Shown: positions 6,838 through 14,932 of the stretch, in pieces
How the letters are laid out: each line of letters begins with the position of its first letter
Numbering within the stretch: the stretch's first letter is position 1
Source: Nanohaloarchaea archaeon PL-Br10_U2g16
GTDB lineage: Archaea > Nanohalarchaeota > Nanosalinia > Nanosalinales > Nanosalinaceae
Assembly: GCA_001563995.1 (NCBI GenBank)
Contig: LKMV01000002.1
Span: 1-26,667, forward strand
Reading direction: 5' to 3'
Length of the DNA stretch: 26,667 nucleotides
The notes under the pieces: generated by a model
What the model saw: the letters and a program-made list of their open reading frames with translations, nothing else
What the model was told of the DNA's origin: nothing
Databases searched by the model: none
Made by a program: the position numbers and the translations under genes

Positions 6838-7074
6838 ATGGCAATGGATATTACAGATCACGAAGCGGTTCCGCAACACAGAAAACTTGAAGAAGACGAA
6901 GTTGAAGAAGTTCTTGAACGGTATGATGCAGGAAAAGATCAAATACCGAAGATCGAAAGAACTGATGCCGCCTTGAAGCAGATGGATCCTGAAGAAGGCG
7001 ATGTAATTGAAATTGTACGTGAAAGCCCAACAGCAGGAGAGTCAGTCTACTACAGAGTTGTTGTAGAACCTTAG
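6838..7074 (+). CDS. rpoH: DNA-directed RNA polymerase subunit H (Rpo5)
   Basis: 78 residues, matching archaeal RpoH, which corresponds to the C-terminal domain of eukaryotic Rpb5 and helps form the lower jaw. Diagnostic parts are VPQHRKLEEDEVEEVLERY near the N-terminus, IPKIERTDAALKQM in the middle and the final strand SVYYRVVVEP. It is the first gene of the polymerase operon, with a leader and Shine-Dalgarno-like GAGGG at 6823-6827, and is followed after 11 bases by rpoB''. The second in-frame ATG (6844) cannot be excluded but the first is better spaced. Confidence 0.95.
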   Translation: MAMDITDHEAVPQHRKLEEDEVEEVLERYDAGKDQIPKIERTDAALKQMDPEEGDVIEIVRESPTAGESVYYRVVVEP

Positions 7075-7085
7075 GTGTGATTTAC

Positions 7086-8543
7086 ATGCAAAGAGAATTC
7101 CTAGACCAGCTAATCGAACGTAACCTTGTAAAACATCAGATAGACTCTTATAATAGATTTGTAGAGGAAAGGGTTGAATCAATACTAAACGAGGTTGGAG
7201 AGATTAAGCCAGAGCTGCCTGACGGCGAAGAGCTTGTTATAAAGATAGTTGACGTCAATATTGAGAAGCCAAAGATTAACGAGGCTGACGGATCGGTTAG
7301 AGAAATAACACCTAAAGAAGCTAGAATGAGAGATCTTACCTACTCTTCTGAAATCAAAGTTACGATGACACCGATCTTTGAAGGAATTCAGCAAGAGTCA
7401 GAAAAAGTTACAATCGGAGAGATCCCTGTGATGGTTGGCAGCAACCTATGTTGGAGCGAAGAATGGGACGAAGAACAGATGAGAGAAAATGGGGAAGATC
7501 CAGAAGATCCGGGCGGATACTTTATTATTAACGGATCTGAGAAGATAATTATCGCAATGGAAGAGATGGCGAACAATAAGCCGATTTACCAGGATGATGA
7601 TGAAGAACAGGTATGTAGAATCAACTCAGAGAATGAAGGATATGTTCAGAGACACGTGCTTAGAAGAGACGAAGACATTGTAAATATTTCATTTGCAAAC
7701 GTAAAGAAGACACCTGCAGTAGCTTTGATCAGGGCTCTTGGCCGTGAAACCGACAAAGAAATAGTTGAATCTATCGGCGAAGAGTATGCCTCGGAAGTTT
7801 ACCTGAACATGTACGAGACAGGAGCTTCAAACCAAGAGGAAGCATACGAATACCTAGCTAACCAGTCAGGAATAACAAACGATATTCAGGAAAGGATTGA
7901 CTCCATACTTGACGAGTACCTTCTGCCACATCTAGGACAGGAGTCCGATGCAAGAGAGGACAAAGCAGAGTTCCTTTCAACCATGATAAGAAATACAATC
8001 GCTCTAGGAAAGGGAGATATCAAAGAAGATGACATGGACCATTACGCAAACAAGAGGCTAAACCTCTCAGGCGAGCTGCTAGAGATGCAGTTCAGAAGCG
8101 TATTCCTAGGTAAATGGGGGCTTCTAGCAAGGATGAAGTACAACTTCAGAAAATCTGCAAAGAGAGGAAGACTTCCATCACTACAGTCAACAATCGTTGC
8201 CAACACCCTGACAAAACAGATCATGGGTGCCATGGCTACAGGAAACTGGGTAGGAGGAAGAACAGGTATATGTCAGAGAATGGAGAGAGGAAACAGGATC
8301 AAGACCTTATCACATATCAGACAGGTCAACTCACCTCTTAGCTCAGACAGGCAGCATTTCGAGGCAAGAGATCTTCACCCTACACAGTGGGGAAGAATCT
8401 GCCCTATCAAGACGCCGGAAGGTATGAACATCGGGCTTAGAACACACCTCTCAATGTCAGCTAACGTATCAACAGGTCTGAACGATATGGAAAGAAACTC
8501 GTTGAAGGCAAAACTGGCCGAAGTCGGCCTGGACGCGATGTAG
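7086..8543 (+). CDS. rpoB2: DNA-directed RNA polymerase subunit B'' (Rpo2N)
   Basis: 485 residues, the N-terminal half of RNA polymerase subunit B: protrusion, lobe and part of the fork. Recognisable stretches are QIDSYNRFVEE near the start, VMVGSNLCW, GGYFIINGSEKIIIAMEEMA, and near the end HPTQWGRICPIKTPEG followed by NIGLRTHLSMSANVSTG. The chain ends where archaeal rpoB is split in many euryarchaea. The ATG at 7086 is chosen because GGTG at 7074-7077 lies 8 nt before it; the in-frame GTG at 7077 overlaps that Shine-Dalgarno sequence. The stop overlaps the ribosome-binding site of a small ORF, not of rpoB' directly. Confidence 0.95.
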   Translation: MQREFLDQLIERNLVKHQIDSYNRFVEERVESILNEVGEIKPELPDGEELVIKIVDVNIEKPKINEADGSVREITPKEARMRDLTYSSEIKVTMTPIFEGIQQESEKVTIGEIPVMVGSNLCWSEEWDEEQMRENGEDPEDPGGYFIINGSEKIIIAMEEMANNKPIYQDDDEEQVCRINSENEGYVQRHVLRRDEDIVNISFANVKKTPAVALIRALGRETDKEIVESIGEEYASEVYLNMYETGASNQEEAYEYLANQSGITNDIQERIDSILDEYLLPHLGQESDAREDKAEFLSTMIRNTIALGKGDIKEDDMDHYANKRLNLSGELLEMQFRSVFLGKWGLLARMKYNFRKSAKRGRLPSLQSTIVANTLTKQIMGAMATGNWVGGRTGICQRMERGNRIKTLSHIRQVNSPLSSDRQHFEARDLHPTQWGRICPIKTPEGMNIGLRTHLSMSANVSTGLNDMERNSLKAKLAEVGLDAM

Positions 8544-8552
8544 GTGATACTA

Positions 8553-8663
8553 ATGAACGATAAAAATTATATTATGAAAACTAATTTTGAATACGGATTA
8601 AACCCTGTAAAAAACGATGCTGAATTCAGAAATAAAGCATCAAAGGTTATCAACGGAAGGTGA
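8553..8663 (+). CDS. 36-codon small ORF inside the rpoB''/rpoB' split
   Basis: ATG at 8553 to TGA at 8661-8663, encoding 36 residues that begin MNDKNYIMKTNFEYG and end KASKVINGR. GGTGAT (8543-8548) sits 4 nt before the ATG, the same motif and spacing as before rpoA''. The stop lies inside the GGTGAG that serves rpoB', so translation would be coupled through both junctions. The peptide is Asn/Lys-rich and weakly basic, unlike its acidic neighbours, and the DNA is AT-richer. I know of no described subunit here. Alternatives: a pure translational-coupling leader peptide, or decayed sequence left from the rpoB split. Confidence 0.6.
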   Translation: MNDKNYIMKTNFEYGLNPVKNDAEFRNKASKVINGR

Positions 8664-8669
8664 GTTTGT

Positions 8670-10472
8670 TTGACTAAAGTATTTCTTGACGGAGAGATAG
8701 TAGACGAGATAGATAGCCACCAAGAAGTTGTGGAGTCTCTAAAGGAGAAGAGAAGAAACGGAGATATAGAGAAAGAAATCTCAGTATACTACGCAGAAGA
8801 CAAGGACGAGCTGAGAATTAACAGCGATGCAGGAAGAGTTCAGAGACCGCTTATCGTTGTAGAAGACGGTGAACCACAGCTACAGGAAGAAGATGAACAG
8901 AAACTTAAAGAAGGAGAGATAACACTTGACGATTTAGAACAGCAAGGAGTAATTGAGTATATAGATGCTGAAGAGGAAGAGAATACATACGTAGCTATGG
9001 ACGAAGAAGAAGTCACAGAGAGCCACACCCATATGGAGATTGATCCTGCGATTACACACGGACTTTCAGCTTCTCTAGTTGTCTACCCGCAGCACAACAG
9101 AGGAGACCGTGTGAACTTCGGTGCTAAGATGAGCGGACAGGGTATAGGAATTAACTCTAGAGAGCTTCATCAGAGATTTGATACTAACTCTAACTACATG
9201 ACTTACCCTCAACAGCCGATTGTTGAGACACAGACATATGATACATTGCTTGAAGACCATCCTATAGGACAGAACATGGTTATTGCGTTGGCCTCATTTG
9301 ACGGATACAACATCGAGGACGCAGTGATTATGAACAAGGACTCTATAGATAGAGGTCTCGCACGTTCCACCTATCTAAGAAACTACCAGACAGAAGCACA
9401 GAGATTCTGGGGAGGACAGAAGGACAAGATAGATGTTCCTAACAAGGATGTAAGAGGTTATAGAAGTGAAGAAGCTTACTCTCATCTGGATGAAGACGGT
9501 ATTGCAAACCCTGAAACATCAGTGGAGTCTGACGATGTGCTTGTAGGAAAAACTTCTCCTCCTAAGTTCATAGGATCAGGTAGCGGAGACGAAGTGAAGA
9601 TGGGACTAGCAGACAGAAGAGAGACCTCTCTAACCGTAAGACATGGTGAGAAAGGAAAAGTAGACACAGTAATGGTTTCTGAAACAGGTGAAGGAGATAA
9701 ACTAATTAAGACAAGACTAAGACAGTACAGAATTCCTGAGTTGGGAGACAAGTTTGCGACAAGGCACGGACAGAAAGGAGTTATAGGAATGATAGCTCCT
9801 GAGGAGAACATGCCTTTCACAAAACAAGGTATCACACCGGATATTATTCTATCCACACACGCAATCCCAAGCCGTATGACAGTGTCACAGATAATAGAGC
9901 TTATCGGCGGGAAAACTGCTGCATTACGTGGAGAAAAGGTTGACGGAACAGCTTTCCACTCCGAGGATAAAGATAAACTAAAGGAACAGCTTAAGGAACT
10001 AGGGTTCCAGGAAGACGGTAAGGAAAAGATGTACGACGGTATTACCGGAGAAGAACTGGATGCAGAGATTTTGATCGGCCCAGGATACTACCTGAAACTA
10101 AACCACCAGGTAGGAGACAAGATGCACGCGAGAGGAAGAGGACCTATCACACTGCTAACAAAACAGCCTACCGAGGGAAGAAGTCAAGAAGGTGGACTAA
10201 GGCTGGGAGAGATGGAAAAAGATGTGTTCGTAGCACATGGAGCCTCTCTACTGCTTAAGGAAAGATTTGGAGCAGACGAGACCAAGATCTACGTAGATGA
10301 AGACACAGGAGAGATCGGCTATTACGACAAGAACGAAGACAAGCTTGTAAGGCCTGGCGGCGAACCAGGAGAGCTTGAGGATGCAGAGGTACCACACGCA
10401 TTCCTTCTGCTACTTAACGAGCTAAAATCACTGATGATAGATACAGAGATTGATCTGGAGGACGAAAACTGA
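8670..10472 (+). CDS. rpoB1: DNA-directed RNA polymerase subunit B' (Rpo2C)
   Basis: 600 residues, the catalytic C-terminal half of subunit B: hybrid-binding, wall, anchor and clamp parts. Signatures are DAGRVQRPLIVVEDGEP near the start, SFDGYNIEDAVIMNKDSI, GDKFATRHGQKGVIG, and GRGPITLLTKQPTEGRSQEGGLRLGEME near the end. The start is TTG at 8670, five nt after GGTGAG (8659-8664). The C-terminal zinc site seen in most archaeal and eukaryotic B subunits is gone: positions expected to be Cys are D543, T546, R561 and G564. The surrounding segment (GYYDK, PHAFLLLLNELKSL) is well conserved, so this is ligand loss, not truncation. rpoA' follows after 10 bases. Confidence 0.95.
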   Translation: MTKVFLDGEIVDEIDSHQEVVESLKEKRRNGDIEKEISVYYAEDKDELRINSDAGRVQRPLIVVEDGEPQLQEEDEQKLKEGEITLDDLEQQGVIEYIDAEEEENTYVAMDEEEVTESHTHMEIDPAITHGLSASLVVYPQHNRGDRVNFGAKMSGQGIGINSRELHQRFDTNSNYMTYPQQPIVETQTYDTLLEDHPIGQNMVIALASFDGYNIEDAVIMNKDSIDRGLARSTYLRNYQTEAQRFWGGQKDKIDVPNKDVRGYRSEEAYSHLDEDGIANPETSVESDDVLVGKTSPPKFIGSGSGDEVKMGLADRRETSLTVRHGEKGKVDTVMVSETGEGDKLIKTRLRQYRIPELGDKFATRHGQKGVIGMIAPEENMPFTKQGITPDIILSTHAIPSRMTVSQIIELIGGKTAALRGEKVDGTAFHSEDKDKLKEQLKELGFQEDGKEKMYDGITGEELDAEILIGPGYYLKLNHQVGDKMHARGRGPITLLTKQPTEGRSQEGGLRLGEMEKDVFVAHGASLLLKERFGADETKIYVDEDTGEIGYYDKNEDKLVRPGGEPGELEDAEVPHAFLLLLNELKSLMIDTEIDLEDEN

Positions 10473-10476
10473 GGTG
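10471..10476 (+). promoter_or_regulatory. Shine-Dalgarno site fixing the rpoA' start
   Basis: GAGGTG lies 6 nt before the ATG at 10483 and overlaps the rpoB' stop codon. It rules against the longer in-frame reading that begins upstream inside rpoB'. Confidence 0.7.
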
Positions 10477-10482
10477 TTCAAG

Positions 10483-12954
10483 ATGACAAAAGACATAGAA
10501 TCAATTGATTTCGGAATTTTAAGCTCTGATAAGGTCAAGAAGATGGCTGTAAAGGAGATTACAAAAGCAGAAGTCTACGACGCGGACGGTTACCCGGTAG
10601 AAGACGGGGTTATGGACCCTGAACTAGGAGTGATCGACCCGGGTATGACATGTCCTACAGACGGACAGAGAGCAAAAGAGACAAACGGACATTTCGGTAT
10701 GATCACATTATCACGTCCTGTGGTACACGTACTACATAATAAGAAAATAAGGAATCTTCTGAGATTCACATGCCATGAATGCCACAGCCTTGCGATCAAA
10801 GACGAAAGCAAGTCTCTGAGAAAATCCAACATGCCAAATGAATGTCCGGAATGTGGAGAGGAGACAAAAGACGTAGATCTTGAGAAACCTTATACATACT
10901 ACGATGAAGAAGGAGATGAACTAAAACCTCAGGACATCAAAGAACGTTTTAAACAGATAAGCGATGAAGATGCAGCAACACTTGGTGTAGAAGGCGGAAG
11001 GCCTGAAGACCTAGTTATAACACATCTGCCTGTTCCTCCTGTAACGATGAGACCTAGCATTACGCTGGAAACCGGTGAGAGATCGGAGGACGACATCACT
11101 CACAAGATGGTAGATATAATCAGAATTAACAAGAGACTTCAGAACAACATAGAGATTGACGCGCCAGACTTCATTATAGACGACCTACATGAGCTTTTAC
11201 AGTACCATGTATCCACCCTGTTCTACAACGACATGAGCAACGTACCTCCGGCAAGACACAGATCCGGAAGATCACTGAAATCCCTTATTGAAAGGGTTCA
11301 GGGTAAGGAAGGTCGTTTCAGACAGAACCTGATAGGTAAACGTGTGAACTTTTCCGCGAGAACAGTAATTTCTCCGGATCCAAACATAGGAATTAACGAG
11401 GTAGGAGTTCCGGTACAGGTAGCTAGAAAACTTACTATAAAGAGAAAGATTAATGAAGAAAACCAGGAAAAGATAGAGGAGCTTATAAGAAACGGTCCTG
11501 ATTCACATCCAGGAGTAAACTATGTTTTCCAGCCTGATGGACGTAGAAGAAGGCTTACTGAGGAAAACGTAGACGATCTAATAGACATTATTGAGCCGGG
11601 TGAAGGATGGGAAGTTGAGAGACATCTCCAGGACGGAGATATCGTTCTTTTCAACAGACAGCCATCACTCCACCGTAACTCGATTATGGCCCACCATGTA
11701 AGGGTACTTCCTTACAGAACATTCAGAATAAATCCTAACGTATGTGCTCCTTACAACGCAGACTTCGACGGAGACGAGATGAACCTGCACGTTCCACAGA
11801 CGGAAGAAGCAAGGGCAGAAGCCGAAGAACTGCTGAAGGTACAGGAACATGTAAAGATGCCTAAGACAGGAGGACCGATTGTAGGTATGCTTCAGGACTA
11901 TGTGTCCGGGCTTTACCTACTGACACAGGAAGATATGGAGCTTTCAAGAGAGAAAGCATTTAACCTCCTAGCGGAAGCAGGAGAACATGATAAGAGTCTT
12001 CCGGAGAAAGAAACTATTACAGGAAGAGAGCTTGTATCCCTGTTCATCCCTGAAGACATATCACTAACAATTAACGAAGGGGAAGAAAACGAGATAGTTA
12101 TAAAAGAAGGACAGCTAGAGAGAGGGGTCCTAGAAGAAGACGCACTGAGTGACTACGGTGGAGAGATCATCCAGCAGCTAAAGATTGAGTACGGAAGCGA
12201 TAAAGTAGCTGAGTTCCTTAACCGTGTTTCCACTATCGGAGCTGTATTCCTTACAAGAAGAGGGTTCTCGATTTCACTAGACGACCTAGAGATTCCGGAC
12301 GATGCAACGGAAGAGATCAGAAAGCTTGTAGAAGATACCGTCACGGATGCAGATGAAGTAATTGAAGACTACAAATCCGGAGAGATGGAGACAATAACAG
12401 GAAAAACCCTTGACGAGACCAGAGAAATCAGGGTTACCCAGACACTGAACGAGGTCTTCACAGATATCGGAGAGATCATCAGGGAGAACGTCGACGATGA
12501 ATCCTCAGCATACATCATGGCAGACTCGGGAGCTAGAGGATCTATGGAAAACGTTACAACGATCGCCGGACTTCTTGGACAGAACTCGGTTAGAGATCAA
12601 AGAATTCAGAGAGGTTATAAGGAGAGGACAACATCCCATTTCGAGAAAGGGGAGCTCTCACCAAAATCAAGAGGATTTGTAGGTTCAAGCATTCTAAAAG
12701 GTCTTGACGCACAGGAGATGTTCTTCCACCAGATGTCACAGAGAAAAGCATTGATGGACAAGTCACTCAGAACGAAGACATCGGGATACATGTACAGGAG
12801 AATCTCGAACTCCCTGCAGGACTTGACCGTAAGACAGGACCAGACCGTAAGAAACGCTCAGGACGATATTATTCAGTTCCGAGCAGGTGAAGACGGAGTT
12901 GACCCACAGAAATCCGATAGAGGGATACTGTCTACGGAGATCGAGACAAACTAG
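10483..12954 (+). CDS. rpoA1: DNA-directed RNA polymerase subunit A' (Rpo1N)
   Basis: 823 residues, the N-terminal two thirds of the largest subunit: clamp core, active site, pore and funnel. The magnesium-binding loop NADFDGDEMNLH is intact near residue 425, as are GKRVNFSARTVISPDP and FNRQPSLHR. The second clamp zinc site is intact (CHEC plus CPEC, about residues 101-127). The first is degenerate: the expected C-x2-C...C-x2-H reads C57, D60, T67 and H70, so two of the four ligands are missing. The start is ATG 10483 after GAGGTG. The stop overlaps the Shine-Dalgarno sequence of rpoA''. Confidence 0.96.
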   Translation: MTKDIESIDFGILSSDKVKKMAVKEITKAEVYDADGYPVEDGVMDPELGVIDPGMTCPTDGQRAKETNGHFGMITLSRPVVHVLHNKKIRNLLRFTCHECHSLAIKDESKSLRKSNMPNECPECGEETKDVDLEKPYTYYDEEGDELKPQDIKERFKQISDEDAATLGVEGGRPEDLVITHLPVPPVTMRPSITLETGERSEDDITHKMVDIIRINKRLQNNIEIDAPDFIIDDLHELLQYHVSTLFYNDMSNVPPARHRSGRSLKSLIERVQGKEGRFRQNLIGKRVNFSARTVISPDPNIGINEVGVPVQVARKLTIKRKINEENQEKIEELIRNGPDSHPGVNYVFQPDGRRRRLTEENVDDLIDIIEPGEGWEVERHLQDGDIVLFNRQPSLHRNSIMAHHVRVLPYRTFRINPNVCAPYNADFDGDEMNLHVPQTEEARAEAEELLKVQEHVKMPKTGGPIVGMLQDYVSGLYLLTQEDMELSREKAFNLLAEAGEHDKSLPEKETITGRELVSLFIPEDISLTINEGEENEIVIKEGQLERGVLEEDALSDYGGEIIQQLKIEYGSDKVAEFLNRVSTIGAVFLTRRGFSISLDDLEIPDDATEEIRKLVEDTVTDADEVIEDYKSGEMETITGKTLDETREIRVTQTLNEVFTDIGEIIRENVDDESSAYIMADSGARGSMENVTTIAGLLGQNSVRDQRIQRGYKERTTSHFEKGELSPKSRGFVGSSILKGLDAQEMFFHQMSQRKALMDKSLRTKTSGYMYRRISNSLQDLTVRQDQTVRNAQDDIIQFRAGEDGVDPQKSDRGILSTEIETN

Positions 12955-12959
12955 GTGAT
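12954..12959 (+). promoter_or_regulatory. Shine-Dalgarno site fixing the rpoA'' start
   Basis: GGTGAT overlaps the last base of the rpoA' stop and lies 4 nt before the ATG at 12964. The in-frame GTG at 12955 lies inside this motif, so it is unlikely to be the start. Confidence 0.7.
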
Positions 12960-12963
12960 AATA

Positions 12964-14085
12964 ATGAGCAAAAAATTAAACTGGAAAGAGAGGGCGGAAG
13001 AACTGCCTGAAAACTACAAAAACCGTGCAGATAACGGAGAAGATGAAGAAAAGCTAGTAGAACGTTACAAAAAGATGCAGTACGAGCCTGGTGAATCTAT
13101 CGGGCTTGTAGCAGCACAGTCATTGGGAGAACCTGCTACACAGCTGACTATGGAAACATACCACGCAGCTGGTGCAGCACAGGTATCCCTTACAGCAGGA
13201 CTTCCACGTTTAGAAGAGATCATCGACGCTAGAAGAAATCCAAAGACGCCTGCGATGAATGTATACCTACATGAGGATTACAACAGCGAAGAAGATGCTA
13301 AAAAAGTAGCTAGAAAGCTTAGAGAGGTTAAGTTCGAAGATCTTGTCAGCAGAGATACATTAGATATAATGCAGCTGAAGGTCGAGTACGAACTGAACCC
13401 TGAACTGCTTGAAGACTACGATGTAAACGTAGAAGATATCAAGACAAGGATACAGGATAAAGCCAGAAAGGCAAAGGTAAAGACAGAAGAACAGAAGATA
13501 ATACTTGAATCCTCAGAGGAAGACTATGACCTCAAAGACCTGAAAAAGATTAAGAACAAGTCAGAAGAAGCTAGAATCAAAGGAATTAAAGGGATCAGAC
13601 AGGTTGTTGTAAACGAGGACGATGGAGAGTGGAGGCTACAGACAGCAGGAACCTCTCTTAGGAAGACACTTAAGATGGAAGAGGTAGATGAGACAAGAAC
13701 TATCAGCAACGATCTTTTTGAAGTAAAGAAGGTTCTTGGGGTAGAAGCCCTTAGAAAGAGAATTATCGAAGAGATTAACGAAACCTTGGCAAAACAGGGA
13801 ATCGGTGTTGACGACAGACATATCATGCTTTTAGCTGATATGATGACAAAGGAAGGAGAGCTAAACGGAACAACCAGATACGGAATCGTAGGAAACAAGG
13901 ACTCCATCCTAGCTAGATCAGCCTTCGAGGAGACGAAGAAACATCTTACCACAGGATCCCTTAGAGGAGAAAGAGATGAACTCGAAGGAATTGTCGAGAA
14001 CATCATGGTCGGTCAGTCAGTACCTACAGGAACCGGCATAGTAGATCTAAAACCAGGATTCACATCAGACAGTAACGAAAAGTGA
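12964..14085 (+). CDS. rpoA2: DNA-directed RNA polymerase subunit A'' (Rpo1C)
   Basis: 373 residues, the C-terminal third of the largest subunit: trigger loop, bridge-proximal helices, jaw and clamp-closing segment. Hallmarks are PGESIGLVAAQSLGEPATQLTMETYH (trigger-loop region, here cited as family landmark), AGLPRLEEIIDARRNPKTP, and the C-terminal MLLADMMTKEGELN and GIVGNKDSILARSAFEET. It is the last polymerase gene in the operon. The usual archaeal neighbour L30e is missing and nusA follows after 79 bases. The TATA-like gtttaaaaag at 14091-14100 suggests nusA may have its own promoter as well. Confidence 0.95.
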   Translation: MSKKLNWKERAEELPENYKNRADNGEDEEKLVERYKKMQYEPGESIGLVAAQSLGEPATQLTMETYHAAGAAQVSLTAGLPRLEEIIDARRNPKTPAMNVYLHEDYNSEEDAKKVARKLREVKFEDLVSRDTLDIMQLKVEYELNPELLEDYDVNVEDIKTRIQDKARKAKVKTEEQKIILESSEEDYDLKDLKKIKNKSEEARIKGIKGIRQVVVNEDDGEWRLQTAGTSLRKTLKMEEVDETRTISNDLFEVKKVLGVEALRKRIIEEINETLAKQGIGVDDRHIMLLADMMTKEGELNGTTRYGIVGNKDSILARSAFEETKKHLTTGSLRGERDELEGIVENIMVGQSVPTGTGIVDLKPGFTSDSNEK

Positions 14086-14164
14086 TAAGGGTTTAAAAAG
14101 AATTATGGTTAAAACTTTGATAAACTGTAAGAAACAAGAAAAGTTCTCGAGGTAAACATTAATT

Positions 14165-14587
14165 ATGGCAACAGTAACATACGACACGGAAAACATCAGA
14201 GCGATGGGTCTTTTCGAGTCAATCACAGGAGTAGAAGCCAGAGACGTAATATTTGAAGACGACCAGGCTTACTTCATAGTTCCGGATGGAAAGGCCGGAA
14301 TGGCTATAGGAAAAGGCGGAGAAGTAGTGAAAAAAGTACAGAACAACCTTGGAAAGAATGTAAAGGTTTACGAGTACAGCGACAATCTTGGAAAGTTCCT
14401 CAACAATATCGTCCCAGTAGATCTTAGAGGAGTAGACATTGACGTAGAGGGAGAAGAAAAGAAGGTAGAGATAAGCGTAGCAAGAGACAAGAAAGGCAGG
14501 GTTGTTGGAAAGAACGGAGATAAGATTGACGCAATCAGAGACGTTCTTAGCAGAACTCACGGTGTCGACGAAGTAAAGGTAGAGTAA
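14165..14587 (+). CDS. nusA: Archaeal NusA-like transcription factor
   Basis: 140 residues made of two KH RNA-binding domains and nothing else, as in archaeal NusA, which lacks the N-terminal and S1 domains of the bacterial protein. The GxxG loops are GMAIGKGGEVVKKVQ (about 45-59) and GRVVGKNGDKIDAIR (about 111-125). It is expected to bind nascent RNA and act in termination or antitermination. GAGGT at 14149-14153, within the palindrome CTCGAG, lies 11 nt before the ATG. Its position after rpoA'' is conserved in archaea. Confidence 0.93.
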   Translation: MATVTYDTENIRAMGLFESITGVEARDVIFEDDQAYFIVPDGKAGMAIGKGGEVVKKVQNNLGKNVKVYEYSDNLGKFLNNIVPVDLRGVDIDVEGEEKKVEISVARDKKGRVVGKNGDKIDAIRDVLSRTHGVDEVKVE

Positions 14588-14619
14588 AACTTGGAAAGAT
14601 TCTAAGTTTCTTGAAAAAT

Positions 14620-14898
14620 ATGAAAAGACAGAGCTACGTATGTCCAGAATGCGGTTCGGAAAACGTCAAACCAGACTCATCTTTTAACACCGTCTTTTCT
14701 GTAGGGAATATCTCCGACTGGACATGTAACGAATGTGGATACTCAGGCGTGATGCCTATATCCGAACAGGAGGACGAAAGAGATGAAGAATTAGAAGATG
14801 TTTCTAGACAACAGAAACTATTCTACTACGTTTCAAGAGGACTGACCCTTGTGTTATTACTGCTGTTCTTCTTAGCGGTTACGGTTCTGCTACAGTAG
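14620..14898 (+). CDS. Zinc-ribbon membrane protein
   Basis: 92 residues from ATG 14620 (TTG at 14611 would add three). The N-terminal half is a zinc ribbon with CPECG (about 8-12) and CNECG (about 36-40). A charged acidic linker follows, then a single C-terminal membrane helix rich in Leu (LTLVLLLLFFLAVTVLLQ) after a short amphipathic segment. The topology looks tail-anchored with the ribbon in the cytoplasm. Similar small ribbon-plus-helix proteins are common in archaea without assigned function. It follows nusA by 32 bases. Confidence 0.75.
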   Translation: MKRQSYVCPECGSENVKPDSSFNTVFSVGNISDWTCNECGYSGVMPISEQEDERDEELEDVSRQQKLFYYVSRGLTLVLLLLFFLAVTVLLQ

Positions 14899-14902
14899 TT
14901 AC

Positions 14903-14909
14903 CTTTTTA
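14903..14909 (+). promoter_or_regulatory. Possible TATA box before the UbiB remnant
   Basis: The sequence cttttta lies about 27 nt before the ATG at 14933. If real, the truncated reading frame is still transcribed from a leaderless start. Confidence 0.25.
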
Positions 14910-14932
14910 CCGAACCAACTCAACTATGAAGT

